Shown: positions 20,249-33,900 of the stretch, piece after piece
Layout: every line of letters starts with the position of its first letter
Numbering within the stretch: position 1 is the stretch's first letter
Source: Arabidopsis thaliana
Lineage: Eukaryota; Streptophyta; Magnoliopsida; Brassicales; Brassicaceae
Direction of reading: 5' to 3'
DNA length: 64,000 bases
NCBI RefSeq assembly: GCF_000001735.4
Contig: NC_003070.9
Span: 21,437,971 to 21,501,970 of the forward strand
Notes under the pieces: generated by a model
What the model was told of the DNA's origin: nothing
What the model saw: the letters and a program-made list of their open reading frames with translations, nothing else
Database searches by the model: none
Made by a program: the position numbers and the translations under genes

Positions 20249-23200
20249 CTACTTCATCAGTGACTCAACTGCTTTGTGTAAAGCACTACTACGATTTGAA
20301 CCTCCGCGACGTCTAAACAGTGAGTGAGGTCCGTTCCATACGGAATTGTGGTTGTTGTCATTAGGGAAGAGAGTTTCACAGAGACTTAGAAGCTGCGGGT
20401 TTCTGACTTGGAACTTTTCTTGCATCTTCATTCTCCATTCTTTACGCTCTAACTCCAGCCGTTTCTGCAATAACGAAACAACACAATTTTCTCAATCGTG
20501 CTTATTGGCTTATTCAAACACATTATTAAGCTTTCTGACGATATTGCTCTGATGTATATAGCAAAAGATAAGTAAATACCTTTTGCTCTTGAAGTCGTTT
20601 TTCCTTCTCTTCTTCCTCATTCTGAGTCGATTTTGGACCTTCAAGGGAAGCTAAAACAACCAATTTCTCTGCAGCACTATTCACAGGCTCATCGCCAGTC
20701 TCTTCCATTGATCTATCAATCGACTGAGTCTTGTCCTCTACATTAGCTTTGGTTTTATTTTCACTCTCCACTTCGACGTTTTCCTCTTCCTCCACCTCTT
20801 GTTTGTTTTCAATCACTCTTTGTGTTTTTGACACCGGACTATCTAGTTCCACGATTTCTGTTTTTTCTTGTTCAGGTTTCTTGTCAACATCAATATCCAT
20901 GTCCTCACCCATGTTTACTGATGAATTATCCACAGACGGACTTCCCGCAGGTGAAGACTCCTTCAAGAAAGAGATATTACAGTGTTACTTGATACAAAGT
21001 TTACACATTGCACATAAACACTTACACACCTAGAGATATATGGGTGCGACATTGTAAGCAAACACATTACTAACCTCTTGAGCTCCAGAATCTCGTTCAC
21101 GTTCTCTTTTACGACGCTTCAAAACACATATCGCACACATGCAATCACTCTTGTGGTGCCTTCTGCAAACGAAAATGATGACTACCAAATAAAACTGATC
21201 CCACTCCCCAGTTTTGGAGAGCAGATGCAAGATGTATGAACTAGGCTGCTGAATATATTTTGGCGAAGAGAAAACTAAATAAAGGTACAATATATCTGCT
21301 TTTTTAACCATTGACTAAGCTAAAGTTAAAGCAGATCTTGTTACAGTAGCTTTGATAACCTCTTGGCTAATTTAAACCAAGAAAAGTTTCAGCGACATAC
21401 CCATGGCGTTTATGACTCTTCTGCTTTGTGGATGCCTTTCCACCATCTTCTGTATTTTCTGCTGGTAAAAAAAGAAACCAAATAAGCTAAATCGTACGCA
21501 CAATTACACAGGCCAAAATGCATAGCTAACATATACAATGCAAATAGTGCATTGTTAACATTTCTGCAGATTGATATTTCTCTTGATAATTTCTTCTCGA
21601 ATGGAATTCTTTCATTAATGGTAACTCACTTCCTACAAATAGGTTTATGCATCTTTAATTCTGAAATTCCATAAGAGAATTAAAAGTGACAAACAAAATC
21701 TAAACATAAGGCAGTAGCCGGAAAGTGTAGCCAAAAGGTTACACACAACTGCATTCAGGATTAACTTATCCATCTAACAGATCTGGATGGATACATCAGA
21801 AAAACTGATTTTTTAAACAAAGTTAGTTTTCTTATACTTTTATTCCTAAAACGGAGCTACATGCATTTCAACAATGACATTTCACTAGATAACATCAGCA
21901 CTGACCATTGTCAGACGCACACAGAATATTTTCATAATGTCTAATATATGTATGCCAAGGGAAACTAGAAATGTAACTATCCATGAAGACAGTTGTGGCT
22001 ACCAACTAAGCAATGCTTCACCACAAGAGTTTAAACATGGAGAAGATAAAATTTTAGTAATACCTGCTGATTGCTCAGTATACAACCCTGCTGAAGTCCA
22101 GTACTTCATGAAATTTTTCTTCACTCGCTTCATCAGATCCACAATATAATCACCTTTCTTATTGTACTTGGAACAGTTATTCCAAATGTAGTTGACATCC
22201 TTGTAAACATCCTCAGAATTCATATACTTGTTGCCTTTCTCAAAATTGTTGCATATTGTTCCAAAATCCATAGGTGTCTTGATAATATCGAAATAGTCCT
22301 GATCACATAATCAGAAAACAGTCTCACGTGTTAGACATCAATTCTGAAATCCCTTTAAAAGATGAAAGATGCTGGAGCCTGGAGATTGGAAAAGTATAGG
22401 AGAAATTATCCAGTAAAAATGTCAAGTGACAGGGACAAAAAGCCACACTATCCATCTTTGTTGAGCGGCAAAGTTTGTTAAAAACTATAAGAAGATGGCA
22501 AGTCAAGAATTTCTTTCGATTATCAGCAGTTCATAAAAGGAGAGAGACTTTAGTTTTTCCAATAACAAAAAGCCAAGGTTATCCCTCAAGGGCAATAGTA
22601 TGTGTATACTATTACAACCAATCTGGTTCACTTATACACAAACTAAAAGAGTATATATGGAAAAAGAAAGATGAGCTAAACAATACGACGGGTCCATGTA
22701 CTGGAGCATTTCTAAGTCTTGTCAATAGAGTTCAAAACGATTTTTGTTTCTGACTTTGTTCAGAGCTAATTTACCTAGGAAGTTCAACATAAGCATGTAA
22801 TGGATATATGTGAAACGTATCAAGTGTTTAGATGAATGATAGAGCTTTCACAAGCCAAGGTTAATATATAACAACAACTCCCAGAATGGTACCTTTAGCC
22901 AACAAAGACGAAGCTAATATCTGTACTTACAGGAATTCCAAGAGCTTCTGGATTGACAGGAACATTAAAAGGATCAGCAGCCTCCATCTTCATAATCTTC
23001 TTGATCACCTAGAGCAATTTGACACCAACACATAAAAGGTGCATTAGGCGTAATATACAAGTTGAACTGCTCATACCATGAAAGAATTTAGCAACAATCA
23101 AGGGAGATATTAATCTGAGCATACAATAAGAGAATCTTCCAGTTCTTGCTTATTGTATCGTAAATTTTGATCAGTCTTCTTCTCCTCTTTCTGCAAAGAA

Positions 23201-23787
23201 ATCGTTGCAATTTCCGCCTCTTTCTTACTAGCTTGAGAATTCTCCTCAGACGTTTTCGTATCCTTCTGACCTACTACCACATCCTGAACCTTGACAGTAT
23301 CAGTAGCACTCTTCTCAGTAACCGAGCTAGACCCATCAACCGCCTTCGAAGACTTTATCCTTATACCTTTAGTTTTCCTGTAAACATTCAGAAACACCGG
23401 CTTCCTCTCAGGCAAACGAGGAACAAATTCCTCCTTTTTCTCAACAGGCACAACAGGTTTTTCTAACACCGCTTGAGAACTACTCTTATCGATATCATCA
23501 CGCAATGTCTCATTGGGTTCAGGTGCTTTCGAAGTCTTCAATTTAACCTTAACACGCGCAACAGACTTGGCCGCTATATTATCAGCTAGATCTACACTTC
23601 CAGCAATAGGTGAAGGAGCATCAACCTCCATTTTAGATTCAAGTTCACTATTCTCACACTCAACAGGAGCTTCAGAACTATGCTCAGAGGTTTGATTCTC
23701 CGCGTTTTCAGTTGACTCGTTCAAGTTCCCTTGTTCATTGATAGTCTTAGACTTCTTCCCTTTCTTATGTCCTCTTTTACGCTTCAT
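20249..23787 (-). CDS. bromodomain-containing nuclear protein
   Basis: Seven exons reconstructed from splice signals: 23125-23787, 22931-23008, 22064-22298, 21401-21458, 21075-21162, 20580-20960 and 20249-20464. All phases agree and the total is 1719 bases, or 572 residues. The N-terminus is basic (MKRKRGHKKGKK) and disordered, with KVKLKTSK and ERKPVFLNVYRKTKG. The bromodomain spans about residues 210-325, with PVNPEALGIPDYFDIIKTP, MDFGT and DVNYIWNNCSKYN, whose Asn is the acetyl-lysine anchor. After it comes RHHKSDCMCAICVLKRRKRER, a Cys/His-rich basic motif, then an acidic tail. Bromodomains read acetylated histones, so a chromatin role is likely. By order it would be At1g58025 (from memory). 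The 5' untranslated region may continue past 23820, near 24050. Confidence 0.9.
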
Positions 23788-24825
23788 ACTCTTCAACGAT
23801 ACTATCAACCCCGTACGTAGATATCACACAGAGAGAAGCTAGAAGAGACTCCTGCAACAACCAAAGGGCTACAAAATCTTAAAATCTGAATCAATCAAAA
23901 TCGTTTAAATAAATCAAATTGCAGATCACGAAATTCACAATCTATATATAGTCGAGATTAAGAAGATTCAAACAAGCTTGAATTCAGAGACAAGAGCAGA
24001 GCGAAATTTACCAGAATAAGAAACCCTAAATCTACGTCGTCGTCGTAATTTACCAGAGAAAATCGAAGAGATTGGTGGAGAGGAAGAAGAGAAGAGAGGG
24101 AGATTCAAAAAATTAGAAAAAGTTAGGAGGGAAAGTGGATTTTACCAATTGAATTTTTAAGTAGACCGGCGCTTCTACTGGCTCACAAATTCTTCGAACG
24201 TCGATTATTAGTTTTTAGACCCGAGATGGAGCCGTCGAGTTTTTTTAAGACTTTTAGTAGATCTGCGAATTTAGTAACTACTGTACGTCGTCGTTTTATA
24301 TTTTGGGCTTACAATGGGCCACTTGAGAGTATGTTTTTTTTTGTTCCTTAAGAATTTCTATTTCAATGGAGAATGTTTGGTAGAGAGATTTTTTTTTTTT
24401 TTTGGTAGAGAGAAATTATTTTAATGCTTCTTATTATGTTAAAAATATTTATTTTTAATGAATAATTTACCTTATACTTCTTTTTTTTTTGCATCTGCTG
24501 GTATTCTCTGCTTATTATCTTACAAAAATATTCCTCGCATCTTTATGTTTTTTTTAATGGTATTTTTAAAATAGGTATAACTTGGAATCTGATGTCACAT
24601 ACTTTCAGTACTACATGGATAAGCTGGTCAAGACTTATACATAGAAGAGACCATCAAAGTAGCTATCAACGAATTTCCATTATCAAACCACATATGCGGC
24701 ATGATTTTATAAAATTGCGTCAAATCCTTGAATGTCAACCATGATTCCGCAAACAAGATGATCAAGGTGCTTTTTGCCAAGGGAAGGAACCGGACATATG
24801 TAATGGACTATCCGGTGTTTAGTCG
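23788..24825. other. promoter side of the bromodomain gene, no other gene
   Basis: Probable 5' untranslated region with pyrimidine/purine tracts to about 24110, then AT-rich DNA with poly(T) tracts (24388-24402, 24481-24491). No gene recognised. Confidence 0.5.
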
Positions 24826-25019
24826 TCTAAGAACATCATTATTGGTTGTCTCTTAGATTAATTCTTAGGATAAGAACATCTCCTTTTAACTCTTATATAA
24901 GAGACAAAATGATAAAATGTCTCTTATATAAAAGTTAAAATGAGATGTTCTTAGTAATCAATGACAAAATAAAATTCTAAGAACTAATTTAAGAAACAAC
25001 CAATAATGATGCTCTAAGA
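24826..25019. mobile_element. fold-back MITE, about 190 bp
   Basis: The two halves are inverted copies. CTAAGAACATCATTATTGG..AGATTAATTCTTAG at the left answers the complement of the right end (CTAAGAACTAATTT…CCAATAATGATGCTCT). Inner arms AAGAACATCTC…TTATATAAGAGAC and GTCTCTTATATAA…GAGATGTTCTT pair around 24905-24915. The whole element could fold into one hairpin, typical of miniature inverted-repeat transposons. The flanking duplication is not clear (TAA is possible). Confidence 0.8.
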
Positions 25020-26214
25020 GACCAAGGGGTGAAGTTACCACACCACCGAATTTTTACAGACGTGTTTAGATTGGTCTCATAGAGAAATTTTTTGTCGCAA
25101 TTAGAATATTTAAATCAGCTTATTCGATTAAAATAATCTTATATTGAAGAAGTGATCCTTAACACCAGTATCTATTTCTCTTATATGATTCACATTTTCA
25201 TTAGGGAGATAGAAATGATGGTTGATTTTCTGCATTGGGGATGGGTTATTCGATGTTTGAATCCTGGTTTTTGTTAAGAAATTTCGTCAACAATCTCATT
25301 GCTGTTATCGAACCAAGTTTGGTTTTGAAACTGCATGCCGTGACTTCTCATGTTCACATATGTAGTCTGTTAATACGATTCTAAGCTTCTTAACATGCTT
25401 AATCCGACTCAGAAATAATGGAGATAAGGATATTGATTTGTAAAAGTAAAGTTTGGCTTATGAGAGATTTATGATTCTTCTGGTGATTTTTTCTCCTCAA
25501 GATAAGGATCATCATTTTGTGCATTATGAATGACCATGATGGTTTGGAGGAATATTTCTTGCACAATGTGCCCCACATTGTAGCAAAACTCACTCAAATT
25601 GCCGGAAAAAGTTAAAAGAAAAATCAAAACAAAGATGAAATAACATTCATAGTTTTAAGTCTTAACCAAATCTTCTAAATATCTATATTGTTAGATATGA
25701 AAATATCTGGTGTAACAGTTTTAAAAACGGGTCTAGAACGGATTTGTATTTGAACCGACCTATCAAAGTTTGAATGAACAAAATTTAATTATTAGACAAA
25801 CACCAAATTGATTGAAATGCATTTTGCCTCGCCCATAAAAATTGCTGCAAAAAATACTATTTTGATATACAGATCTTGTTGTGTTGTCTATATATATATA
25901 AGCTACAAAAGTTCTAAAACAATTGTATAGATGTACATGCGACATTAACGCATGAACAGAGACGGCGAAGCAGTGTTACTTTCTCCCACTTAATTTCAGA
26001 GTCTTGTGAGCATAGATATTGATAATACTCTTCTTGAGAACTGAAAAGTGAGTCTTTCCTGATTATGAATTGATGATGATATATATTATTTACAAAGGCC
26101 GTGGACAGATCTTTTTGCAAACAAATAGATAGTGCCACTCTTGCTGTTACATCCAGATAAAGATAATACAGATTTGTGTTACATATATAACAAAAGAGAT
26201 GCTGCTTTCTCAGA
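25020..26214. other. intergenic, 3' side of CAT2
   Basis: AT-rich. A minus-strand stretch at about 25460-25580 reads NVGHIVQEIFLQTIMVIHNA… before a stop and might be a gene relic, but I cannot name a family. The 25900-26214 part is probably CAT2 3' untranslated region. Confidence 0.4.
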
Positions 26215-29200
26215 CTATGCCAAAGAACCTTCATGTTCGCGATATATCTCCTCCGCATGAGCTGTAGTTACGTAAACTGCATTGGCAAGCGAACTGTTTT
26301 TCCGACCATAGAAAACATACACAATCACTCCTATAAGCAGCCACACCGATACACGAGCCCATGTCGCAGATCTGTCATGTTAGAGAGTCGAGAGATTAGA
26401 GGAAAACAGTTGAGAAAAAAACACCAACTATCACCAAAGGACACAGATCCACATAAACTTGTGCTCTCTTCTCCTATCTACACCAACAAATTTGTTCATC
26501 ATAAAACTATACAAGCTTTACAAACTCGGTCTTTAAACCTAAATGGTTAAGGTTAAACAGCGTCTTGAAGTTAGATTCCGTTATAAAAATAGCTGTGGAA
26601 ACAAGAGAAAATAAACGGTAAATGAAAGTCGCAAGTAAGTGAAAGAGATACTAACCCAAGGTTAACCAAAAGGTACATGTTGATGAGAATGCAGATGATA
26701 GGTAGGAGGGGAACAAACGGGCACATGTAACCTATTCAAAAAGAATTTCAACCACAAGACATATAAGGCCTTCCATATGCAGAAAAAAAGCTAAGAGTTT
26801 ATTGTATGGTACCAATTTATATAGCATTACCTCCAGAATGTCCAAAAGTGTGTCTCGCATCATCCTGATCTATGGAACTCAGAGCAATCAAACCAGCAAG
26901 GAGGAGACATCCACCAACACCACACAACGGATATCTAATAAGCCTGTTAACCATTTTAGATTTTTTTTGAAAGAAGAGCTAAGATGATGATAAGCAATAA
27001 AAGTTCTGAGAAAATAATGTTTAAAAATAGACAATGATGAACTAACCCTGGGAAGCTCAGGCTTGATGCCGCATAACTTAAAAGGAAGGCCCCAACACAT
27101 GTGAACATAATGCTCCATCCAGCGACAATCCTTCTGGTTTCCTCGCTGAGAACCACTGCAAAAGTATTGACAAATGTGAAGTTTGCGCTAAAACATGTAG
27201 TTTCTCCATAAAGATAGCTGAGCTTCTTCATGTAACTTACAACACCCTAGAGCTTCTTGATTCTTGATAAGTGGGACATCGACCAAAGCATCATTATTAA
27301 CTATTAAAGGCTGGTGACTGCTATCGGAAGTACCAACATGACCGGATGACGTTGTTTCACCACATATAAAGGAAACAGAATCAATTCTCTCTTGAAGAGA
27401 TGACGGAAGAGGTTGCTCATCTGGAGGAACATATCTTAGTATCAACACTGATATTGCCACCATTGTAAATGCCAGAAGTGTCCCAACACTCACCTGCACC
27501 ATCAGCAGCCTCAAATACTTAATACAGGCCATATGGCGAAAAAGTTCCCACAATGAACTGAAAAAACAAACCAAACTGTCTTACCATCCCTGCAAGCTGT
27601 GAAACATCCATAAAGAACGCTAAGGTTGCAGCACACAACCCAGTTGCCACTGTTGCTTTAACCGGAACCTGTGTGCGTTTATTAATGTCTGAAAAAATAG
27701 AAGGGAGCAGACCATCCCTAGCCATTGCCATCAGAATTCGTGGCTGGAAAAATGAAATTAGTAGTATTCAGTAACAAGAACACACCACATGAAAATTGAA
27801 AAACACATAATGTTTTCTGACATTTAATCGTAAATCACTGACTCGAGATTAAAACTTTTTGTCCTGTGTATCAGTATCTAACATTGACTCTTGATTTGTG
27901 TTGAGAAACTTTACCTGAGGGAGAAGGGCACCCATTAAAGCTGAGCAGAGTGCCATGACAGCTCCTAAAGTTATTAAGTATCTACATCAAATTTCCAAAT
28001 GAAAAAAATCAATCTCCTAAACATGTTTAAGACGATGAAACAGACTGGATCTTAAACGATCATATGCTTACACAGCCCATTGCATGTCATGACTAGCGAA
28101 TGCAGAGGATATCGGGGTGTCGGGATCCATTGCATAGTAAGGAATTAAACCAACAATAACTATGGAGACCATCATGTAGAGAGAACAACATAACAAGAGA
28201 GCAAGACCAATACCAATCGGTAAATCCCGTTGGGGATTTCTCACCTGGATAGATGTTAAAATCATTTTCAGTACCTCTAAGTGCTTGAAACTTGAAAAAG
28301 TGCTTAAAAGAAACCAATACAAAGCCTCTAAAGAACATAAACTTGCAAGAGCATGTATTCCAAAATTTACCTCCTCTGCGGTACTTGCAACCGAATCAAA
28401 CCCAATGAATGCAAAAAAGACTGTAGCAGAACCAGCAAACATTCCATCTACTCCGAATGGAAAGAACCTAAAAGACAAATGATTAGTATTTAAGGTATCT
28501 TAAACTACAATAGCTCAAGTCATAGTGAATGCTCATCTTACCCTGTTGGAAGTTCATAACCAGGCCAACCTGTCTTGAAGCCGAGATAACTGCCAGCTAC
28601 TATGACAAATAACAGGACACACACATTGACTGCAGTTACAATTCCCTGAGCAAATGTGCTCTGCATAGAAGATATTTCCATATATGAGAATACAATGAGT
28701 TGAAATTAATCCTGATGTCGGGATCAAAATCATATAAAGTTTGTACCTCCTTTATTCCCATGCACAAAAGGCCAGTTACAACAAACACAAGAATAGCAGC
28801 ACATGGATCAACAACAATATCAAGGCCTGGGATCTGGTGGCGCGCTAAAATTGCAGGCAAACCATCTTCACCACCAAAAATCAGTGCCTGCAATATTGTT
28901 TTCCAACCATAAACTTTTAGCGACACAAAATTATTGATGCTAACGGAATATGAATGTGAAAAGAGATAAAACAAATTTCCTTATGTCTATGTTTTTATTC
29001 CATAACTACAGTTATATAATAAGAATCCATAAGAAGGAAGCATTGATAGTCCCCAATTCAAGCTATGTGATGTTCCCTAGCTAAATAAACACATCGACCC
29101 AGGTCTCCAAAAAAATAACGGTTTTATTAAATAACTCATTGACCTGGTAAGCATGAAGCTTCCTAGACAATGAAATATCAAGAAAGGGCTTCATGACAAG

Positions 29201-30171
29201 AAACCAACGAGATAAGGATTTAAAGAACACTCCATGAACCAAATTACCAGTGCAAGCTATATTAAGGCCATCAGCAATGTCACACTAAACAGAGTTATCC
29301 AAGTAATTTGCATTTTGTAACCGAGATCGAAAGAGACAAGCCATTAAGTTACATACCAGATTAGGGGATATGCCACGGGCAACAGCTGAGCCACCAATGG
29401 TATACTCCAGAATCAACGCCCAACCGATTATCCACGCAACACTAGATAACAACAAAAAAATACCCATAACTCAATAAGATAAAAAAAGCCCCAGACTTTG
29501 CTTAGAGATAAACAGAATAAGCAAGTACAGTAATCATTACCCTTCACCAACACAAATGTAAGAATAGTGATACGCACTCCCAGCTGAAGGGCAACGACTA
29601 GAGAGTTCAGCATAACAAAACGCAGAAAGACCAGCAGCAATTCCAGCAATAAGAAAAGACAAAGCAAGAGAAGGTCCTGAATGCTCTCTCGCAACTGTTC
29701 CTACAAGAATATAAACTCCAGCTCCTATTGTTGCTCCAACACCTATATATCCATACAAAAGTCAACAGTTATATATTGATTTCACAATAAAAAAACTAAA
29801 CTTTCTCACCTATATCCCCATAAATTGATCTCAAAAAGAATCAGACTTTAAATTATATGTATTTCACAATAAAAAAACAAACTTTAAATTATATGAATTT
29901 CACAATAAAAAACCAAACTTTTTCACCTGAATCCACATGAAATGAGCACACAAGAATCAAACTTGGGAGTGTTTATAAGAAACACTAGAGAAATAAATTG
30001 AGAAATGACGTTACCAATTGCAACGAGATGAGGAACAGTGAGGGCTCTAGCAAGTTGGTGACCATGAGATTGGCCATTAGCAGAGTCGACTTGTTTCCTT
30101 CTAACCAAACTTCTAACGTAACCCCATGAATGTCCACCTCCTTCCTTTTGCGTATCCACCAAAAACCCCAT
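26215..30171 (-). CDS. CAT2: cationic amino acid transporter 2
   Basis: Fourteen exons with GT-AG ends and consistent phases: 30015-30171, 29541-29742, 29357-29441, 28747-28887, 28542-28660, 28371-28467, 28072-28244, 27915-27981, 27585-27743, 27241-27493, about 27047-27155, 26831-26943, 26656-26731 and 26215-26371. They sum to 635 residues, the length I recall for Arabidopsis CAT2. It is an amino acid-polyamine-organocation family permease. The first helix carries IGVGATIGAGVYILVGTVA; LIFGGEDGLP, FFAFIGFDSVASTAEE, VRNPQRDLPIGI and the late helices follow in the usual order (about 14 membrane segments). There is a soluble loop at residues about 415-480 and a cytosolic tail ending EIYREHEGSLA. 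CAT2 is described as a vacuolar-membrane transporter affecting amino acid storage. No lesion seen. Confidence 0.96.
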
Positions 30172-30780
30172 CAAACAAACACAATTTCACGAATCAATAC
30201 AAATTCAAACAGAAGAACAAAAGAAGAAAATTTAAATCTGCCCGCCTATCCCCTGTGACCAAAAATGATTTCTGGGTAGGTTTTGATTAATTTGGTGCAA
30301 TTTTGACGCAACCCCGAGAACGGAGAAGCGGGCAGAGATTTTTTTTTTGTAGTTTTTTTTTTTTTTTTTCTTCTGTTTGTTTTTTTTTGTTCTGGATTAA
30401 AGAAGGTGTTGTTTGATTGAGGAAGGAAGGACAAGGACTTGTGTTTGCGTAATGAAGTAGAAAGATGAAGAAAATGATTTAAAATTTAGGAAAGAAGAGA
30501 AATTATTGTAGCGTGAGAAAACGAGCCACTGACAAAACGTTATCCGAATTTGATGACCATCCCGATTAATTTGGGTCAATAATTTCGACGTGTTTCTTGC
30601 CATTTCGTCATCCTTTCCAACTTTCCTTGGACCAATCTTTGCCTTTTCCTCTGCATAGGAAAAGTTTTACCGGTTTGATATAAATCTACCAAAAAACGTA
30701 AGAACATCGAAAATTTTGCATTTTGACGTTTTTGAGTAAGTGTTTATTCCGCAATATAACATGAGTGAATTTTCTTTATG
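30172..30780. other. CAT2 promoter and 5' untranslated region
   Basis: Just upstream of the CAT2 ATG lie pyrimidine/purine-rich tracts (T runs 30340-30370) typical of a leader. No separate gene. Confidence 0.5.
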
Positions 30781-30784
30781 GAAT

Positions 30785-30950
30785 TTACAAACGATTTGAT
30801 CTTCACTTCCTCGAGCAGTTTCTAGTTCATGTGTGTGTTGCATTTTGCCTTCTTAGATAAGAAGATGGAGATGGACCATGGGCTATACCTAATGTATGGA
30901 AGAAAAACAAACAAACGTGAAGGGAGATGAGAGATTAGGCATGTGAATAT
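30785..30950 (-). pseudogene. degenerate helicase 3'-end copy, fragment 0
   Basis: Plus-strand order GATCTTCACTTCCT…GTTCATGTGTGTGTTGC…TTTGCCTTCTTAGATAAGAAGATGGA…ACAAACAAACGTGAAG parallels the last exon and 3' flank of the helicase at 40590-40715 and fragment 2 at 37130-37280. Heavily diverged, with the exon's coding part largely lost. Confidence 0.5.
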
Positions 30951-32709
30951 GTGATATCCAAAACTAAAGTTCAAGGGTTCATTTTTAGAGGACAATGTGA
31001 CATCCTTCTCCGTAACCTCTAGATGATTCATGTTACATCAATGAATCCCTCTACTCACATTTAAACCTCAACCTTTGAGTACAATTCAATCAAAATTTTA
31101 ATCGTATATCTTTGGAGGATCATACGGTCAGCTACCTCCCTAACTCGCTCGTAGTACTCTGCAAATTCTTCTTCTTCATCACCCTTACACATACAACACT
31201 TAGGACCGTATCTACAGAAAATTGCATTTTACGAATTTGTTGTTGATTATCTTTGTATTTCCAACTCTCTATTCCTCCAAATTCATTGGAAATGTAAAAT
31301 TAGAATTATCTTCTAACTAACTTTTAATTGTATCAAAAAATTTCAACAAAACTATTTGTGATACAAAAACAATCCTATGAGGACACTTAATTTACAATTG
31401 AGGAAATAGTTAGACAGTTGACCACCGGTGATCTGAATCCACCGCCATAAAATAGTAGTTACTAAAATAAAGAGTTATTTTCTAATTTACACAGTTTGAT
31501 CTTCATTTCCTGGCGTAATATTTAGTTCATGTGTGTTGCGGTTTGCCTTCTTCTATAAGAAGATGGACCATAGCTTTGACGATTTCGTTGTGGACAATAC
31601 ATAATTTCTGAAAAACACAAACGTGAAGAGAGAGGAGAGTTTAGTCCTGAGCTACTTTTACTTCGCCAAGCTAAGTAGATAAAACAAAGGATTGAACATG
31701 TAACCTCAGGTTTTCGGATGAGATCTTTGAGAATGGAATGGAGGGTTAAGCGGAGCTCTTTGAACAAAACCGCGGTTTGAGCTGGTGCTATTAGCTTTAA
31801 CCACCCATCAGTGGTGACTGATCCACTCTGCAATGAATGGTAAGGTTTTCAGGTAAAGAGCACATATGACAAACCAAAAGCGACATATATATAGAGTATC
31901 CAACATGCACCGTTAAAAAGCTACATTATTAAAAATAAGTACCTGATGGTGAACATTCACTAAGCCGACAAAAAGTAGAATGGAGAACGGAGAAACAGCG
32001 GTTGTATCTTGCTGATATACCACTTTCTTTGTTTCGACCTACAAGAACAAATAAAATTAATATACATATTATCTGTGCTTAGCTTTGTTTACAAATTTAC
32101 ACCATAATCTGCACATTCTAACACTCAGATGAAAATTATATAATAAGAAGCTAAATCTGAAATTCTGAGGCACATAAATAAGAGAGATAAAAACTAAACT
32201 CAACTGCTTTTTTAAAGGAATAAGTTGAGAAATGATACATTTTTTGAATATAATTATAAAAGTAGTACGGGTACTATTCATAATAGGTGATTACCCCGGG
32301 ACCACCGTTCTATGAGATACAGAAGTCTTGAGATACAGAAAAAATGGGCAATATTCGCTTTTGTGGAAATTACGGTAAGGGGCTTCCTTTGTTTTACATA
32401 AAATCATTTCCCACTAAAAGAATAAAGAGGAGGTCTTATGGAGAGAGAGCCTGTGTGAGAGAATTAGAGTATAGGTGAGGTTTTTTTATATTTTCTTTTT
32501 CTTTATTTATGATATTTCATTCTCCCATATTTTAAGAATTAAAATGCTCGTTTGTAAATTTTATTTTCTTAAAATTGATCATATACATTAAAATCTATGT
32601 TTTTTTCTCTATCATTTGATATGTATTTTGTTTAATTATTTTTAAATTTTATATTATTGAGCAGTGTACAGATATAGACTACTGAACAAATATCGACCAC
32701 TGTACAGAT

Positions 32710-33900
32710 ATTACTATGCATTTCTTTTTTTCTCTCTTTCAAGTTAGATTTTTCTGCTCGTCAATCAATAATTTAGTCGTTGGTTGATTTTGATCTATAG
32801 GTTAATAGGGCTGCTAATACAGAATTTTGTGGTTGGCTTCGAATCATGTACATACTAACTGGCTACGGTTGGGCTTAAATTTTATGTGATGTTTGTTGCT
32901 GCTGGTAATATCCTTGTTTATATTCGATTAGTGTTATTTTGTGTTTAACCGCAAACCTCTCCTCTCACAACCACAAATCATTGGAAATAAATAAGCATAC
33001 AGTGTTAGCTAGTCTCTAAACCAATTGAATAAAGAGAATAAAAAACTATATTGTTGAAATACCAGAAAAAAAAAAAAACAAAGACAAAGAATAATTTTTG
33101 TATTTATATGTACAATTGTTTATTCATCTATATTAATTTGTATCTATATATTTAAAAAGCTTATATATATATATATATATACAGTGATTTATTTCTGTAC
33201 AGATCTGTACACCACTGTACAGAACTGTACACCACTGTCCAGATACATCTTTATAATGGTGTATAGATATCTATACAGTGGTGTACATATATTACTATGC
33301 ATTTCTTTTTTCTCTCTTTCAAGTTAGATTTTTCTGGTCGTCAATCAATAATTTAGTCGCTTGTTGATTTTGATCTACAGATTAATAGGGTTGCTAATTC
33401 AGAATTTTGTGGTTGGCTTCGAATCATATATATATATATATATATATATTAATTGGCTACTTTTGGGTTCAAATTTTATGTGATGTTAGTCACTGCTGGT
33501 AATATCCTTGCTTATATTCGATTAACGTTATTTTGTGTTTAACCGCAAATCTCTCCTCTCACAACCACAAATCACGAGAAATAAAGAAGCATACAGTATT
33601 AGCTAGTATCTAAACCAATTGAATAAAGAGAATAAGAAAACTATATTGTTAAAATACCATAAACAAAAAAGAACACAAAGACAAAAAGTAATTTTTGTAT
33701 TTATTTGGATAGTTGTTTATTCATCTATATTAATTTGTATCTATATATTTAAATGGCATATAGAGTGGTTTATTTCTATACAGATTGTATCTGTACACCA
33801 CTGTACGGATGTGGTGTACAGATACATCCGTACAATAGTGTACAGATACATCCGTACAGTGGTGTACATATGTGGTGTACAGATACATCTGTACAAACAT
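32710..33900. repeat. two 581-bp direct tandem units
   Basis: ATTACTATGCATTTCTTTTT begins at 32710 and again at 33291. Both copies continue with TCAAGTTAGATTTTTCTG.TCGTCAATCA, TTGTGGTTGGCTTCGAATCAT and CCTCTCCTCTCACAACCACA-type blocks in the same order, with modest divergence. TA microsatellites sit at 33161-33181 and 33427-33449. Confidence 0.8.
33775..33896. repeat. TGTACAG palindromic minisatellite
   Basis: Short array of units such as GGTGTACAGATACATCCGTA repeated four to five times in alternating orientation, with related copies at 32665-32712 and 33190-33290. GTACA and its complement recur throughout. Confidence 0.75.

Noticed and set aside
20731..21033. 100-codon plus-strand serine-rich frame
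   Set aside because: Antisense shadow of the acidic exon of the bromodomain gene.
31270..31610. Helicase fragments as functional small genes
   Set aside because: They lack a start, the helicase core and upstream exons, and carry stops and insertions.
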